Positions 1 to 12,377 of a stretch of DNA of 64,000 bases are shown in pieces (within the stretch, counting starts at the first letter, position 1; the number at the start of each line of letters is the position of its first letter). A program made the translations under genes and the position numbers. This stretch comes from Phalacrocorax aristotelis (taxonomy: Eukaryota > Chordata > Aves > Suliformes > Phalacrocoracidae), in assembly GCF_949628215.1 (NCBI RefSeq), contig NC_134311.1, positions 57,892,205 to 57,956,204 of the forward strand. Reading direction: 5' to 3'. The notes under the pieces were generated by a model. The model searched no databases and was not told where the DNA came from. It saw nothing but the letters and a program-made list of their open reading frames with translations.

Positions 1-3000
1 AGGTGAATAAAAGTCACCTTCCAGTTGTCTTCCACTGGAGCAGTACTGGACCATTGCTTCAATACGTAGTTCTTAAAAAAAAAAAAAAAAAAAAAGATTA
101 GCAAGATTTAAAATGGTTCACCCTTTTGATCTGCAGAAACTGCTCATCTTTGCTGTTTCTCTGTCCACCTACTCCCTGCTCCTCAAGGCTCAGAAGACAA
201 AAACATCATGGCCTATTCTTTCTCCTCTCTCTTTGAATAGATTTTTTTTCCAAGAATTTATGTAGATGATGTATGAAGTGAGGTCTTACTGATTATTTTC
301 ATTTGCACTCTAAAGCCTTCATGTTCCTCTCTGAAATCCCTGGCAATTCATTTGGTCTCTGCTTTAAGATGTATAAATCCTTGTGCTGAAGTTCTGGAAT
401 CTTCATTTGCATTTTGCATTTCAGGGCTTGGAGGATGAAGTGAGGATTATTTTGGAGTGTTTTTTCTGTTTGTTGTGAAGACCACGGGACACCTTGCAGC
501 TAGGTTATTTGCTGTTTTCCACTAAATCCTTCCATGCCTTTTAGCTGAGGGTTATTCCACCTCTCTGAGGGGCTGCACTGCTCTGCTTTTGGACAGGAAC
601 ATGCTATAATGTTCACTTCAAGAGCTTGTAAGAACATCTCACAGTTAAGTTAGATGCTAGTCCAGGCAAGGGCATTATTCATTTGCTGTGGCTGCAGCTG
701 ACAAATAGTTATCAAGGATTCTTTCTACTTTTTGTTTCAGGAAATATGTATTTCTGTTTTCAATATACCCTAAACATGTAAAGGTGAGACTTAAACAGAC
801 CTGCTCTGGGCATTTGTCCATTGTACTTCTGAATATCATGAAATAGTAGTCTATGCACTTTCTTGTAAAAACCTGGGGCTTAAATCCATTCCATATGTGC
901 AATAATAATAATAATTAAGTAGACAATATTTTCTATTGGACTGAATACATTTATGGAGCTATTGACGGAGGTCATCTCATTAAATGACCTATGCTCCCCA
1001 AATAATAAACCAAATCAACAGCTGAAGGTGTAGGTGCCCATAAACCTCAGGAGCCTTCTAGCTGACTGCTTCTTACATGCTCCTTAAGCATTTTGTATGT
1101 TAGCTATCCAATTACCCAAAACTTAAAATGGGAACATCCATAAGCCCTGTTACACAAATACGGTAAGATTCAAACGTATGTAGCATCAGTAATCAGCTGT
1201 CTTAAATTCCACCTCCTGTGCCAGACCATTACCTTGCCAAGAGGAATCATCCACCACTTCAGGAAAAACGTAACACCAACTCCAACCAAAGAAAAAAGTT
1301 CTGAGTCAGCTCTTTGCTGCCTGCACTGTATGTGGCTCATTCTTATTCTGAAACTCTCTCCTTGCCATGAAATAGCCAAGGTAAAATGAAAAACCTCCAT
1401 ATGGTTAGGATACAGATTTGTGCTCATTTATTGTATTTGGCCATGAATTGAAGTGCCTTACTTTTCATTGATATTGTGCTGCTTATTAGTCTCTGTGGGG
1501 CTATGGAATATAAGAAAGAGAAAGACTAGGTACAGTATTTGCATGGGAGAAACAATCCAACTAGGTGGACAAGCATGCCCTCCCTGTAGCTGTTGTTTCT
1601 CCTGCTGCTCCTTTCCACTGCCTAGTCTTTGCAACTCCAGTGGAATTGCTGCAAACAGTCCCACAGCCAGTGTGATTCAGGGACCCCACACACCTGTCTG
1701 CAAAGAGTGGGAGAGACAGAAAGCACATAGTCTAAAATCACCGTGTTCAGTTTGACTTGTATGAACTGAAGAAACAGTATCACTACTCATGACTGCCTCA
1801 GCCACCACAGCTGAGCCATAAAAACCTGCACCGATCATAAAAGTAACATAGATTTAAATGTAAATTATTATACACAATAGTAACACATAAAACAGTATAA
1901 CAATATCGTGAAGGCTGCGGATTCATTATCATAGGTTTGCACTAAAATCCTCTGATTGGCAATACCTACTCCATTTTAAGTGGTGTCTGCTACACTGCTA
2001 GACTGCAGCTGACCATGATGGCAATGACCAAGATGAATGGCACGCAGACAATTGACCCTCTGAAAAAGTAGTTAACCACACTACTCACTGAGTCTTAGCA
2101 AAGGAAGTCTGGCCAGTCCCTCCATGAAACAGTCAGGGGCTGATAAAGGCAGAAAGCATAGGGGAGGTTAGAGCAGGCTTTGCTTTCCCCTAATGTTAAT
2201 GTCTTCTCACATCATGCCAGTGCAAAACCTTCTTATAGCTGTTAGAAGACAAACAGCCCAGGGTCCCAGACCTGCTGTCCTGCATCATTACCCTTACCAA
2301 CTTCTTGAGCTCCCAGGATGCCTGGGAAGTCAGTCCTGTGAGAGTGGGCAGCAGCATGAAGTCTGCTGTAGGGGTTATTCAACATCGTATGTAACATGTG
2401 AAACCTCTGCATTTGTAAACAGGCTTTGCTTCGGATATAAATTGATTGTATCCTCCCATTTTTACACTATCTCCTTGCTCAGTCTCAGTACACTGAGAAT
2501 ATAGAAGTCTCCAGAGAAGTCATCTGGCTGACTAACATAGAGATCAAATTTACACCTAAGAATGATTGAAGAAAGAGGATTGTTGTAGTTTCACTGGGAA
2601 TATCAGAAAGGCCTGGGGCAGCTCAAAATATGAGATTAGAGCCATCAGGGAGCAATAATATAAGCCTAAGAAACTGGAAAAGGAAGACAGAAGTGGCTAC
2701 AGGGGTACTTGAGGCAGTAGATCAAAGAGTTGAGTTGTGAATGAAAGAAGTCAGATCCAAAACTAATTGAGTAAAGGGAAGAGCAGACAGACACAAAGAC
2801 TGAAGCAAGTCTGGTTTCCTTTACTATCTTCTGTTCAATCTGGACTGTGCTTACAGTAGATATGATGATTTTCTTGGGGATATTACAAAGAGGTCACTGG
2901 AGGAGATGGGGGTGCTAACACACAGAATGATTATATCAGAGGTACTGTTTATTAGACTAAGCTGTATCCTCTGAAAATGAAACGACATTGTTGTTACTTG

Positions 3001-6000
3001 CCTATTCTCTTTTCCCGTTCAAATAATATTTATGCAAGGATTACAAGAGGAGGATCCCAGGAGCTTTGAACCTGAGATGCTTCGCTTTGTCCTGCAGGCA
3101 TGGAGTCAGAGGTTGCTCACTGGGGGCACTTGAAGGAAGATGTTCCACAGCACACTGAGCTGGAAAGGGGCCAAGGAGACTTCCAGACAATTCACAACAT
3201 AAAATTGTCTCTAAGATATAAACCACTGACGAGTGGGTCTCTGTAAAAGCAAAGCTGTTTCATCCAAATCTTTTCAGTTTTGACACACAGTTACACAAAT
3301 CTTGTCTAAAGGTTAAGTAGCAGCCAATATGAGGGCCTCTTTTTTCCTCTGTCTGTTACACCCAAGAAAGAAGAGGGGAAGGGTGAACTAAGACCGTTAT
3401 TTTAGTTCCTAAAACCTTTTTTCCTCAATATCCTGTTCATGCCTTTCCCTACTCTTATTTGTGGTATAGAAATCTTTTGTCTTAACTATCAGAGGAAAAG
3501 CCAACTTAAGAAGCAAACCATTTAGAGAACATAACAATAAGATAGTGATAATAGGAATAAAATATCAACACCTTTCGATTTAGCCTAGGCTAAATGAGGT
3601 TTATGACAAGGTCTGGTCCAAACATTCACAGCAGCAGAAGGTGAGGCTTCCACTACAGAAAAACGCCTTAAGGAAGAAAGGACCCCCACAGACTTCAAAA
3701 GCCTGCAAGACAGAGACCACCCCTACAAGATTAGCTGCCAGACCAGAATGGCTGTGGTCTTGCAGGTCCCTCCACACATGTATAGCATGAAGCATGTCGG
3801 TTAGACTCTTTATGTGCCTGAAATCAAGAACATGCTTGAACACCTGGCTAAATGGAGCTGCTGCTGAGAATTACAGCTCTCACAGGTGCTGCCACAACAT
3901 AATTGTAAGTTATTTCAGGGCCAGGTGTCACCCAGGCAGATTCATTGCTAACACTGTAGCAGTGGGTGAACATTACTACACTGACTGCTCCAAACTGGGG
4001 AAGGCAAAAGCAGGCAGTCTACACTGTAGGCAGACTAAATTAGGAAACACCTTTTTTTCCATCTCACCATGTCTCACTGTCTCCCTCCCCCAGCCTTGCA
4101 ATAAGTGCTACCACACAGCTATCTTCCATTTGACATTTTCATCCATACAAGTCCTATAAGTTGACTGACAGGCTCGTCATATACCACACACCCTGCCCCA
4201 GCTCATCACAGCAGGAAGACAGAAATAGGTATGTCAGTATGGCTGCCTCTCTGCCCCATCAATCAACTCAGCAGTGATGACGGCACCAAATGAAGTCTTT
4301 CCACTCATTAGATTCCTGTGGTCTATGATGTGCCAAGAGTTTGACCACAACTCTCTGGCATATGTAGATGGCTTCTGTGATTTCCAGGTGGTCTCTCATC
4401 AAAATATATCCCAGGCCTGGGTCTGGTTATCTTCCCAGAACAGATGAGATCAACACAGCCATGGGCTCCAGAGATAGTTTCTTGAAGAATACACAGTTTT
4501 TGGTGTAGGAACAAAGGTCGTCAAACAACCACCACTTGTGGATTCAGAGATAAGAAGTCACAGAAACCTGAAGAGATTGGGTTATTCACCCTGTTTGGTT
4601 CCGGAACAGCAGTAAAGGAATTCTTCTATTGTCATTTTCTTAATCCAAATAGTACTTTAAAAGTAAGACCTTAAAAAGCAATAATTTTCTTCATTTACAA
4701 ATAAGAGATACAATCACATTCTCATATAACCTCATCCCCAGCAGCTCTGCTGTCTCCCTCCCCTGTTCTGGCCAGCTCTGCTCTAACAACCCTCAGGCCC
4801 AGGTGACTGCAGAATTAAGACAATAGTTCTTACTGTGACAGTAAGATAAATCTCTGTTTTTTACAAAAGCCCTTTTCAGTGGAATTTGATACCATTTTAT
4901 AATTTCATTCTGCAAGAGGAGCACCCAGCTGAGCCCTGAATCAATACAGAATTCATTAAAGGACCTGGGCACTGACTTGATCTCTAGGCAGAAGAAAAAG
5001 GTCTCTCTCTTTCCCTCCCTTTTTACCACACCACTAGCACAAAATGGTATGAAACATGCAGGGAAGATTTAATAAATCAGTAGAAGGACTTGTAGCTCTT
5101 CCTTTTTTTTTTTTTTTTTAATGTAAGGGTGAAATATAGCAAAAGGACCACAAGAAGCAGGGAGGGAGAACTAGGGAAAGGCAGCAGATGTTGTAAAAGG
5201 TCTACTTTCATGTTCCCTGTGCACCAGAAAAGTGCAGACATATATTGGCAGAGCTACAGTCAGAGTCCATAGCAAGGATACATTTTACACATCTGGAAGC
5301 TATTTGGCAGGGTGTAGAGTTCAAATGTTTTCTCTTCAGCTGGTTTCAGACATACCTTTCAGTGCTGGGCTGAGGTCGGGACAGCTCAACCTACAAGCTC
5401 ATTAAAGAAGGCGTTCACCACAGCTTCAGCACGCTTGTTTCAGCTGTTGTCAGAAGCAGGCTTGGGGTTGGGCTTGCTCTCCCCCCTTCGGCAACAGGGT
5501 GCCAGTAACACTCAGCAATGAGAATGATAATGGAGAAACAGGGAGGAGAGCAGGGAAAAGAAAAAGGCACCACAACTCAGCAAAGCCTGGCCTCAGATCA
5601 AGAAACAAAATGTACTTGGACAAAATCCAGGGTGTGAGTTAACTTGAGTGCAAAGCAAGCCGTTCAGGAAATAAGAAGGCCCATGCTGCACAGGAACACG
5701 GAAGGGTCACATTAAAGCCCATGTGCTTTTTTTGCAGAAATCCCTCTTTTTTAAAAAATAAATAAATATAGGCAGAAAAGAAAGGTTCAGTCTCTCTGCC
5801 CTAGAAGAAAGGCCATCTTTAGCCAGCAGGAAAGAGGAGGCATGCTGCTGGATCTGGGGCTGCTGACAATGCCCTGAGCCAGCATGGGAGCTCCTATCAG
5901 TCACCAGAGGTTAACTCTGCTTTTGTAAGACATGTTTCCCAGCAGAGGTGCACTCCTGGGACCACTCCGTATTCCAGCTAGCATGATCCAGTGCCCACAA

Positions 6001-9000
6001 ACTACCTGCCATGCCTAGTGAGGAGAGAGCAAACCACCAGTGTGGTGCATGATTTACCTCATCAGGATGAGGCCCCCAGGTGGAGTGCTACTTGCAGTGA
6101 CCAGAGTGCCTGGCAGGTTGCTGTGACCCACTAATCACCTTACTGCCCAACATCCTGCTGATGATGCACACTCAGCAGGAATGTAACAGACTGCAGCAGA
6201 GCGAGGCTTTCCACACCTCACAGCACAGGTCCTGACTGTGCTGCGTGGGAACCAAGCCAGGGACTTTCACTGGTAAAGATGTCTTGCGCAAAGGGGAGCC
6301 AGGGGCCAAGCTTCACCCCTGTGAACTAAGCTTGGGCCACCCAGCCAATGATTCCCTCATTTTCTCCTAAGTCTTAACCATGCTCAGGAACTTAAAGCAG
6401 TACATTGATCCTTTCAATGCATAAAACACTTCAGGCTTTCATCTCTGCTTAGTTTAGTTGTAGAATATCTTACACACCTCCAGTTCTGCCTTTGTCTTCT
6501 CTGTCCAGAGCCATCCTGGAACTAAAACAGGGAAAGAGAGGAAGAATCGGACAAAACAGCATCTAAAAGCAGTGTGCCAAGATATTATCACTGAATAACG
6601 CGGTCAGTGGCAGGAACATTTTGTAGCACAGCACATATCTCACAAAACGTCCACCTCCAGCTCCCCCACACATGGCTGCTGTGGTCATCTCTAACCCTGG
6701 CTTAGGTGCCCGGCCATGTAGGCCCAGTTTGGAAAAGCCTGGTGGCACAGTCTGTCAGCTGGCTTGTGTTTGGAGGGCACTGCTCATCTGCCAGCCCAGG
6801 CATCAAGTCCTGCATTGACATTTTCCCTGGGTCAGCATTTCCAAATGTTTTCTCAGCCTGACCCTGCTGCGTTTCTCCTGTGGCCTCCTCCATGCCATCC
6901 CCTTGCACACTCTGACAGCTTCTCCAAAACAAGCACCCATCCCCTCCCCATCCCTCGGCTACCTATGCCATGCCCCACGCACCTGTGGCACTCCCACCCC
7001 AGTGCTGATGTGGAGGAGCTGTGCTATTTCTTTAGCTGACATAACAAGAAGGTCAGTCAGGGATGAAAAAAACCTAAGAGAAACACTAAGATGTTTTATA
7101 TCAACTTCAAATGAACAACAAGACAGGGCCTTCAAATCACTCGTCCCTTATGTCAAAAATACATCCAAGTCAAAGGAAGAACCCCACGCTCATGGCATAA
7201 CAAAAATTGAACTCTGGAACAAAGCTAAAATATATCTGATTATTGAGGCTGAAAAATCCCAGCAGACTGGAAAATCGCAGATGACCCAGATAATGAGTCT
7301 TTTCCCTAAAAATACCTTTACTAGAAAATACATGCGAATCATAAATATCAAATTAACTTTTTATTTTTCAAACTGGTGTAGTTTGAAAACTAGTTTAGCA
7401 ATACTGATGTGACATGTTGCTGTGGAGCTGGACGGTCCGCAGTGGAGAAGGGGTTTAACCATGATGTCCACTGCTCTGCTTCCACACGGTAGCTCACCTC
7501 CACTATGCCCAGGAATAAAGGAAAATAGTTTTGAAGTGGGAAAGCACCCACTGGAAATACCTGTAGTACCTGTATAGCTGTGTTTGGCTTATATCTAAAT
7601 TATTTGAATTACAGAGTAAGATGCAGGTTATCACCTGATGATTTTTATCTAAAAGAAGCCAAAGTACCTGCAAACCAGGGAACAAGCATCAGTCCTCCAC
7701 CCTTGCACGTGTGGAGAGCCAGGTAAGAAAAAACAAACTTCTCAGTCCAAGCTGGGGCCAGGAGCCCTGGGACAAGGATGTAGCATGACCTCAGAAATGT
7801 GCACCCTTTCCCAAAGCTCAGGAAGGGGAAAGGGAAGAGGTGCTTTGGGCACTAGATCAGCTGTTTTACTCAAGACTACTTCAGAAAAACCATAATCCCA
7901 GCAGGCTGGTGTACCTGACCTCTCAGTCATGGTACAAACAACAGAGTTACCCCAGCTTGGCAATTGTTGCGCTGGTAGTCATGGGGTGTAACACTTTAAG
8001 AACATAAAGCAAGAAGGTCTGCAGACAGAGGGTAATATCTTTTATAAGACCCACTAAAACAAACCAGCTTTCAGCACACAAGCTTATTCTCTGGTCTGAA
8101 ATGGAAGTGTGTTATCCCAAGGGAGAGATGTGATGCACAGGGAGCACGGAACGTGCAAGCAAATTACTGGATGTTGACAGTCATTGGGTGACCCATGCAT
8201 AATTGAAATATTAAGTAGTAGAGTGACTGTTGACTACCACAGCATTCGGCCAGGGGAAGGGGGCACCCAGCTGCTTTCCAGGGTCTCTGCAAAAGCCAGC
8301 CAGAAGCAGCAATTCTGAGATGGGCAGAGCAGACCCTCCTGCAGCCAGCCAGGTTGGGGCTGGGAACCTGTGTGCCTGGAATACCAACAAAATCAGCAGC
8401 TGAGGAGCAAGTGCTGCCCAGGTTCCCAGGCTCCCAGGGGTTTCTCAACAGCATGTCCATGACAGCATGTAGCTTTGCTCACAGCCCTGGTAGAAGTTAC
8501 ATTTATCAGCAAAGCTGCCTGGCTTGGTGAGGTTGCAAAAGCCAGCACCTTGCTTGTGTTAAGGCTGAGCTGGGAGCTCCAGGGAGTTGCTGCTGCAAAA
8601 TGCAAAGTGAAGGGGTTCTTTGTAGGTTTTAGAATTCTGCAAAAAAAAAGAAGTTTACAAGAGATAACATTGCTTTTTCCAGCTGTTGACAAAACTTGCC
8701 GCATCACTACAGAGCATCTTTTATGAAAGGGTATGAAAGCTCTATAACCAGCCTCAGGTACACAGAGAGATATAAATGCTTTCTTCCCACTGACATAAAG
8801 GTTCAGTGGCACATGAAGAAAAGCATATGCTCCCTTGGAGAGATGACAAACTCATGTGTGTTATTATTATCCTGGCTGTGCAGAGACTGCTGCACCTGCC
8901 CTGCCTCATTCTGCATTCTGTTTCTTGCACCTATGCAAAGGGAAAAATGATGAAAGCATAGCCCAGCCCTCCTCCCGCAGTCAGAAGGCAAACAAGAGCG

Positions 9001-11869
9001 TGAAAAGAGAATTTGTGCCTGATTTTGGACCCATGTTTGCTGAGAAAGAGATCTGCATGTGACAAAGTTTGAAAATACTTGGTCTGGTAGAAATGTGTAA
9101 GTATGTATCCTTCAGATCAGGGGATGAAACTAATTAGAGAAGGAAGGGAGGAGGCAGCAAGTGGTAGGGTTAAACAGAAGGAAACATGTTTTTCCCATTG
9201 GCTTTGAGCAGCTCCAGATCCAGTACCAAATGGTGCTTCTTCATTAGCAAGAAACATCTCAAAATTGGAAAATCACAATACAGTCAGAAGTAATATCTGA
9301 AGTTCCAAGGCAATGCAGGAATATGGATTAATTTTTTTTTTACTTATCAGGGGACTCTGGAAAAGGACGGGAAAAGCTATACTGAGTGACAGATGGACTG
9401 TTGAGTTGCATGGCATAATCTTTATCCATCATCTCCCCACAATACACTTTCTGCTGTAATGAAATCTGAGGATCTGATGAAAAGGGAAGGTGGCTTCCAA
9501 AACAAATGAGTTAATGTCATTGCAGATTGGCTTGAAGTTCCCAGTCCTCAGCTGCACTTGCAAAGCTCAGTATCTCAGGTAGGATTAATAGCTGACAGCT
9601 GTTTTTCTTTCACATATGAGCCTTAAATATCATCTTTCTTTGTTCAGATCACAAGAAGTCAGTTTGCCATTTTTAAAAATTATGTACCTGGTGTTAACCA
9701 AATCAAAAGTAGAACCATCAACTGCCTTTAAGTCATAGGGCCTTCTTGGAAAACCAGAAGACATCAAATAATCTCACTGTCTTTCATCCTTCATCTTTTC
9801 TAGAATGTAATCAGCTGTGATGTTCATTGGCTTATCCTTCTCCAAGAAAAAAAATGCCTCAGACTCAGCTCAGGAAGTAAGTGAAGTGCTACTGCAGCTG
9901 CAACCATCCTCCTGTCTCATGAAAAATCAAGGGGAGACCGGAGCATAGGTTTTGCTGCAGCCTTGCCTTCAGCAATCAGCACTCTGACCAGCTGAGGTTC
10001 ATCTTCAGGATTTTGTAGGTAAAGAGTGTTTTTCTGATAAAGGAGCACTGACACCATGGCATTGAGGCCTGGTAAGTTGCCAGTGCTACACTAAGTGATA
10101 GCCCCAGAGAGACTGAGAAATAGGATGTATTGCTTTTGCTAGTTGCCAAAATCCCTGTGGGAGAGAGATATGGCTCTCTTCAGAGCTTGAAGATGGAGAG
10201 GAGATACTTTTCTTAGCATTACAAGGAAGTTTTCCCATCACAGCCGAGGTGATGGAGCTGAGATGTGTACTGGGAGGCAAGGCAGCTGTGCCATGCTTCA
10301 GTAGCCCTCCAGCTTTGGTTTTGGCTGTTCTGCCCTCTTAGGTTCAATGAAATCTATGGCAAGTTCCTCATGAACTCAACCCATGGTCACAACCTGACTT
10401 GAGTGACTGCCACAGAGGAGACACCTTATATATTACTTCTAGTTTCAGTGTTCGCTTCACATCCAGTGCAGTTCTGTTTTGCCACACAATTTGACACTCT
10501 TGCTTCAGATGTGCTCAATCTTGTCCATCCCTGTTTGGAAACAAACAGCCTGAGCGTGGATTTGAAGAGGAAGCATTGTCACAAAGGGAGGTTTCCTTTA
10601 CCATTTGACACCAAAACCTACAAAGTGCATCAACACTAGGAAGATAACTAGCAAAAATGCAGGCCTTTGAAAGCAAGTTTTCTTATTACCCATCACACCA
10701 AAGGCAGCTATTCTCATATAGTAATCTAACCCGGTGCTGCAAACTAGCTGCAAAAGAACACAGCATAGGTAATCCAAGTGAAGCCTGCCCTTCCCGGCGT
10801 GGTGCTGGGTGCGGCATCACAGGAGGGGCAGGATGTGACATCAAACCAACACAGCAGCCCAGTGTCCCATGCACTTTTCTAATTGATGGCAGACATTGGC
10901 TGATGGTTTAAAGTTTATATATACTATGTCTGCCAGACCATTTTCCTTGAAGTGTCACGGGGGCTGTTTCCATTTAAAGCATGGCTCATTTTGCTATTGT
11001 TTAACCCAGTCCTCTGCACAATTACATTTTTCCACGTTAAATTTTATTGGACCATCTTCACTGAAGCATACAGGCAATTTTGCTGTTTTACTCCAATTGT
11101 TGACTATCATCTTATACACAGAGGATTTGCTTTGTAAAAGCAGCCAGAGCAGCCAGAACGTTTGCTGTAGAAGTACCTGAGGCATTGCCAAGGAGCAAGG
11201 ACCACAAATCCTCCCTGGGATGGTGAAGCAGGATGACAGCAACACCAAGGCCTCATCGGCTCAATGAAAAATCTATATCTCTTTGTATCATTTCTACAAT
11301 GGAACCTCAATGGCATTGTAAATAATTGCAACCACTCTTGCCGTAGGCACTCCCATTGCTTTTTTGTTTCTGGACTCTTTTTTTTTTTCAGAGACCACAG
11401 AAACAGAGCTAATGGGTGCAAGGGGTGGTTACGAATAGAGCTGTAACAAAATATTCAGTTTCAGAGATGACCAAAATTCAGCTGTTCATAATTCAAGCCA
11501 AATAGTGTTAGCCAAATGAAGGTGGGAGATAGTTTTTAAACAAATTTCTTCAGTGTTTTCAGAGTGTTTTCTAACCAAGTAGCAGGGTTCTCATCCCTAA
11601 GCCACAACAAACACATAAGACAACAAGAAGGGAACATAGCAAATTTGTTTTACTAATCAGCTTTATCAAACAATGGGGAAAAATGAAAAGAAATCAAGAA
11701 AGGCAGCACTGACAAAGTTTTACTTATATATTTCCATATGTCAGTTATGACTTGATTGCCTGAAAATATTTTCTATGTAAACCTATAACAGCTATGAGAT
11801 GCCATTTGTCTCTATCATTATCTGACAACTGGATCCTCACTGACATTATATTGAAAGGCTTTACACTGA
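1..11869. other. Gene-poor intergenic stretch
   Basis: I see no supportable gene here. Open frames are short (169 codons at most, at 6903-7412), lack recognisable domains and have no splice partners. Visible low-complexity items are a 21-base A run at 75-95, an AAT run near 900-915 and a T run near 5103-5119. The stretch lies on the 5' side of CD180; in human the corresponding side is a gene desert (recalled knowledge), so distal regulatory elements are possible but cannot be identified from sequence alone. Confidence 0.6.
75..95. repeat. A21 homopolymer run
   Basis: An uninterrupted run of 21 A bases. It could be the tail of an old retroposed sequence, but no source element is recognisable to its left, so it is recorded only as low-complexity sequence. 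Confidence 0.8.
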
Positions 11870-12165
11870 GGGCTTTAATCTCGAGGACTTGGGGGGCAGG
11901 GTCCAAAGTGTCAATGGCAATGCCATCAAATGCAGCAGCAGAATAAGCAAGGCAAACCAGAGCAGTGACAAAGGTTCCCTAGCTGCCTCAAGAGATGACA
12001 ATAAGATGACCAACCGCCTCAAGGTTGTGTATGGCAATAGTGGGTCCTACTGCATGCCCTAGAGAAACCTGTGTGCTCAATTACTTCTCTGAAATGTGTG
12101 TACACCAACACACACAGCATGTAGAATAAACAGGAGGAACTAGAGATCTGTGTGAAGTTGCAGGG

Positions 12166-12367
12166 TAAAAATATGAATTAAGTCAGTACAGTATCCTCTG
12201 TGTGAACAAAAAAAGAAAAGGCTTGAGGGTACCCTGGGAAAGTCTTTAGGTTGATGAAAGGAGTTGGTAAAATAGTTTCTTTACTAGTGCTGCTAGAAAG
12301 CAAAACATAATACAGAAGTTAGGTCGGTAATATGTTTTGTGTTCTGGCTGCACTCCTCAGAGTGTGC
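12166..12367. mobile_element. 202-bp unidentified insertion inside the CR1
   Basis: CR1 sequence reads continuously up to 12165 and resumes at 12378; the bases between do not belong to CR1. The insert is flanked by agttgcaggg (12156-12165) and agtttcaggg (12368-12377), which match at 9 of 10 positions and look like a target-site duplication. The insert has no ORF, no clear TG...CA ends and no recognisable family signature; it contains an A-rich tract (about 12209-12220). It may be a short non-autonomous element or filler captured at a break. Its identity is unknown. Confidence 0.6.
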
Positions 12368-12377
12368 AGTTTCAGGG

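Noticed and set aside
6903-7412. 169-codon + strand frame
   Set aside because: No family resemblance, no signal or domain, no splice partners; consistent with chance.
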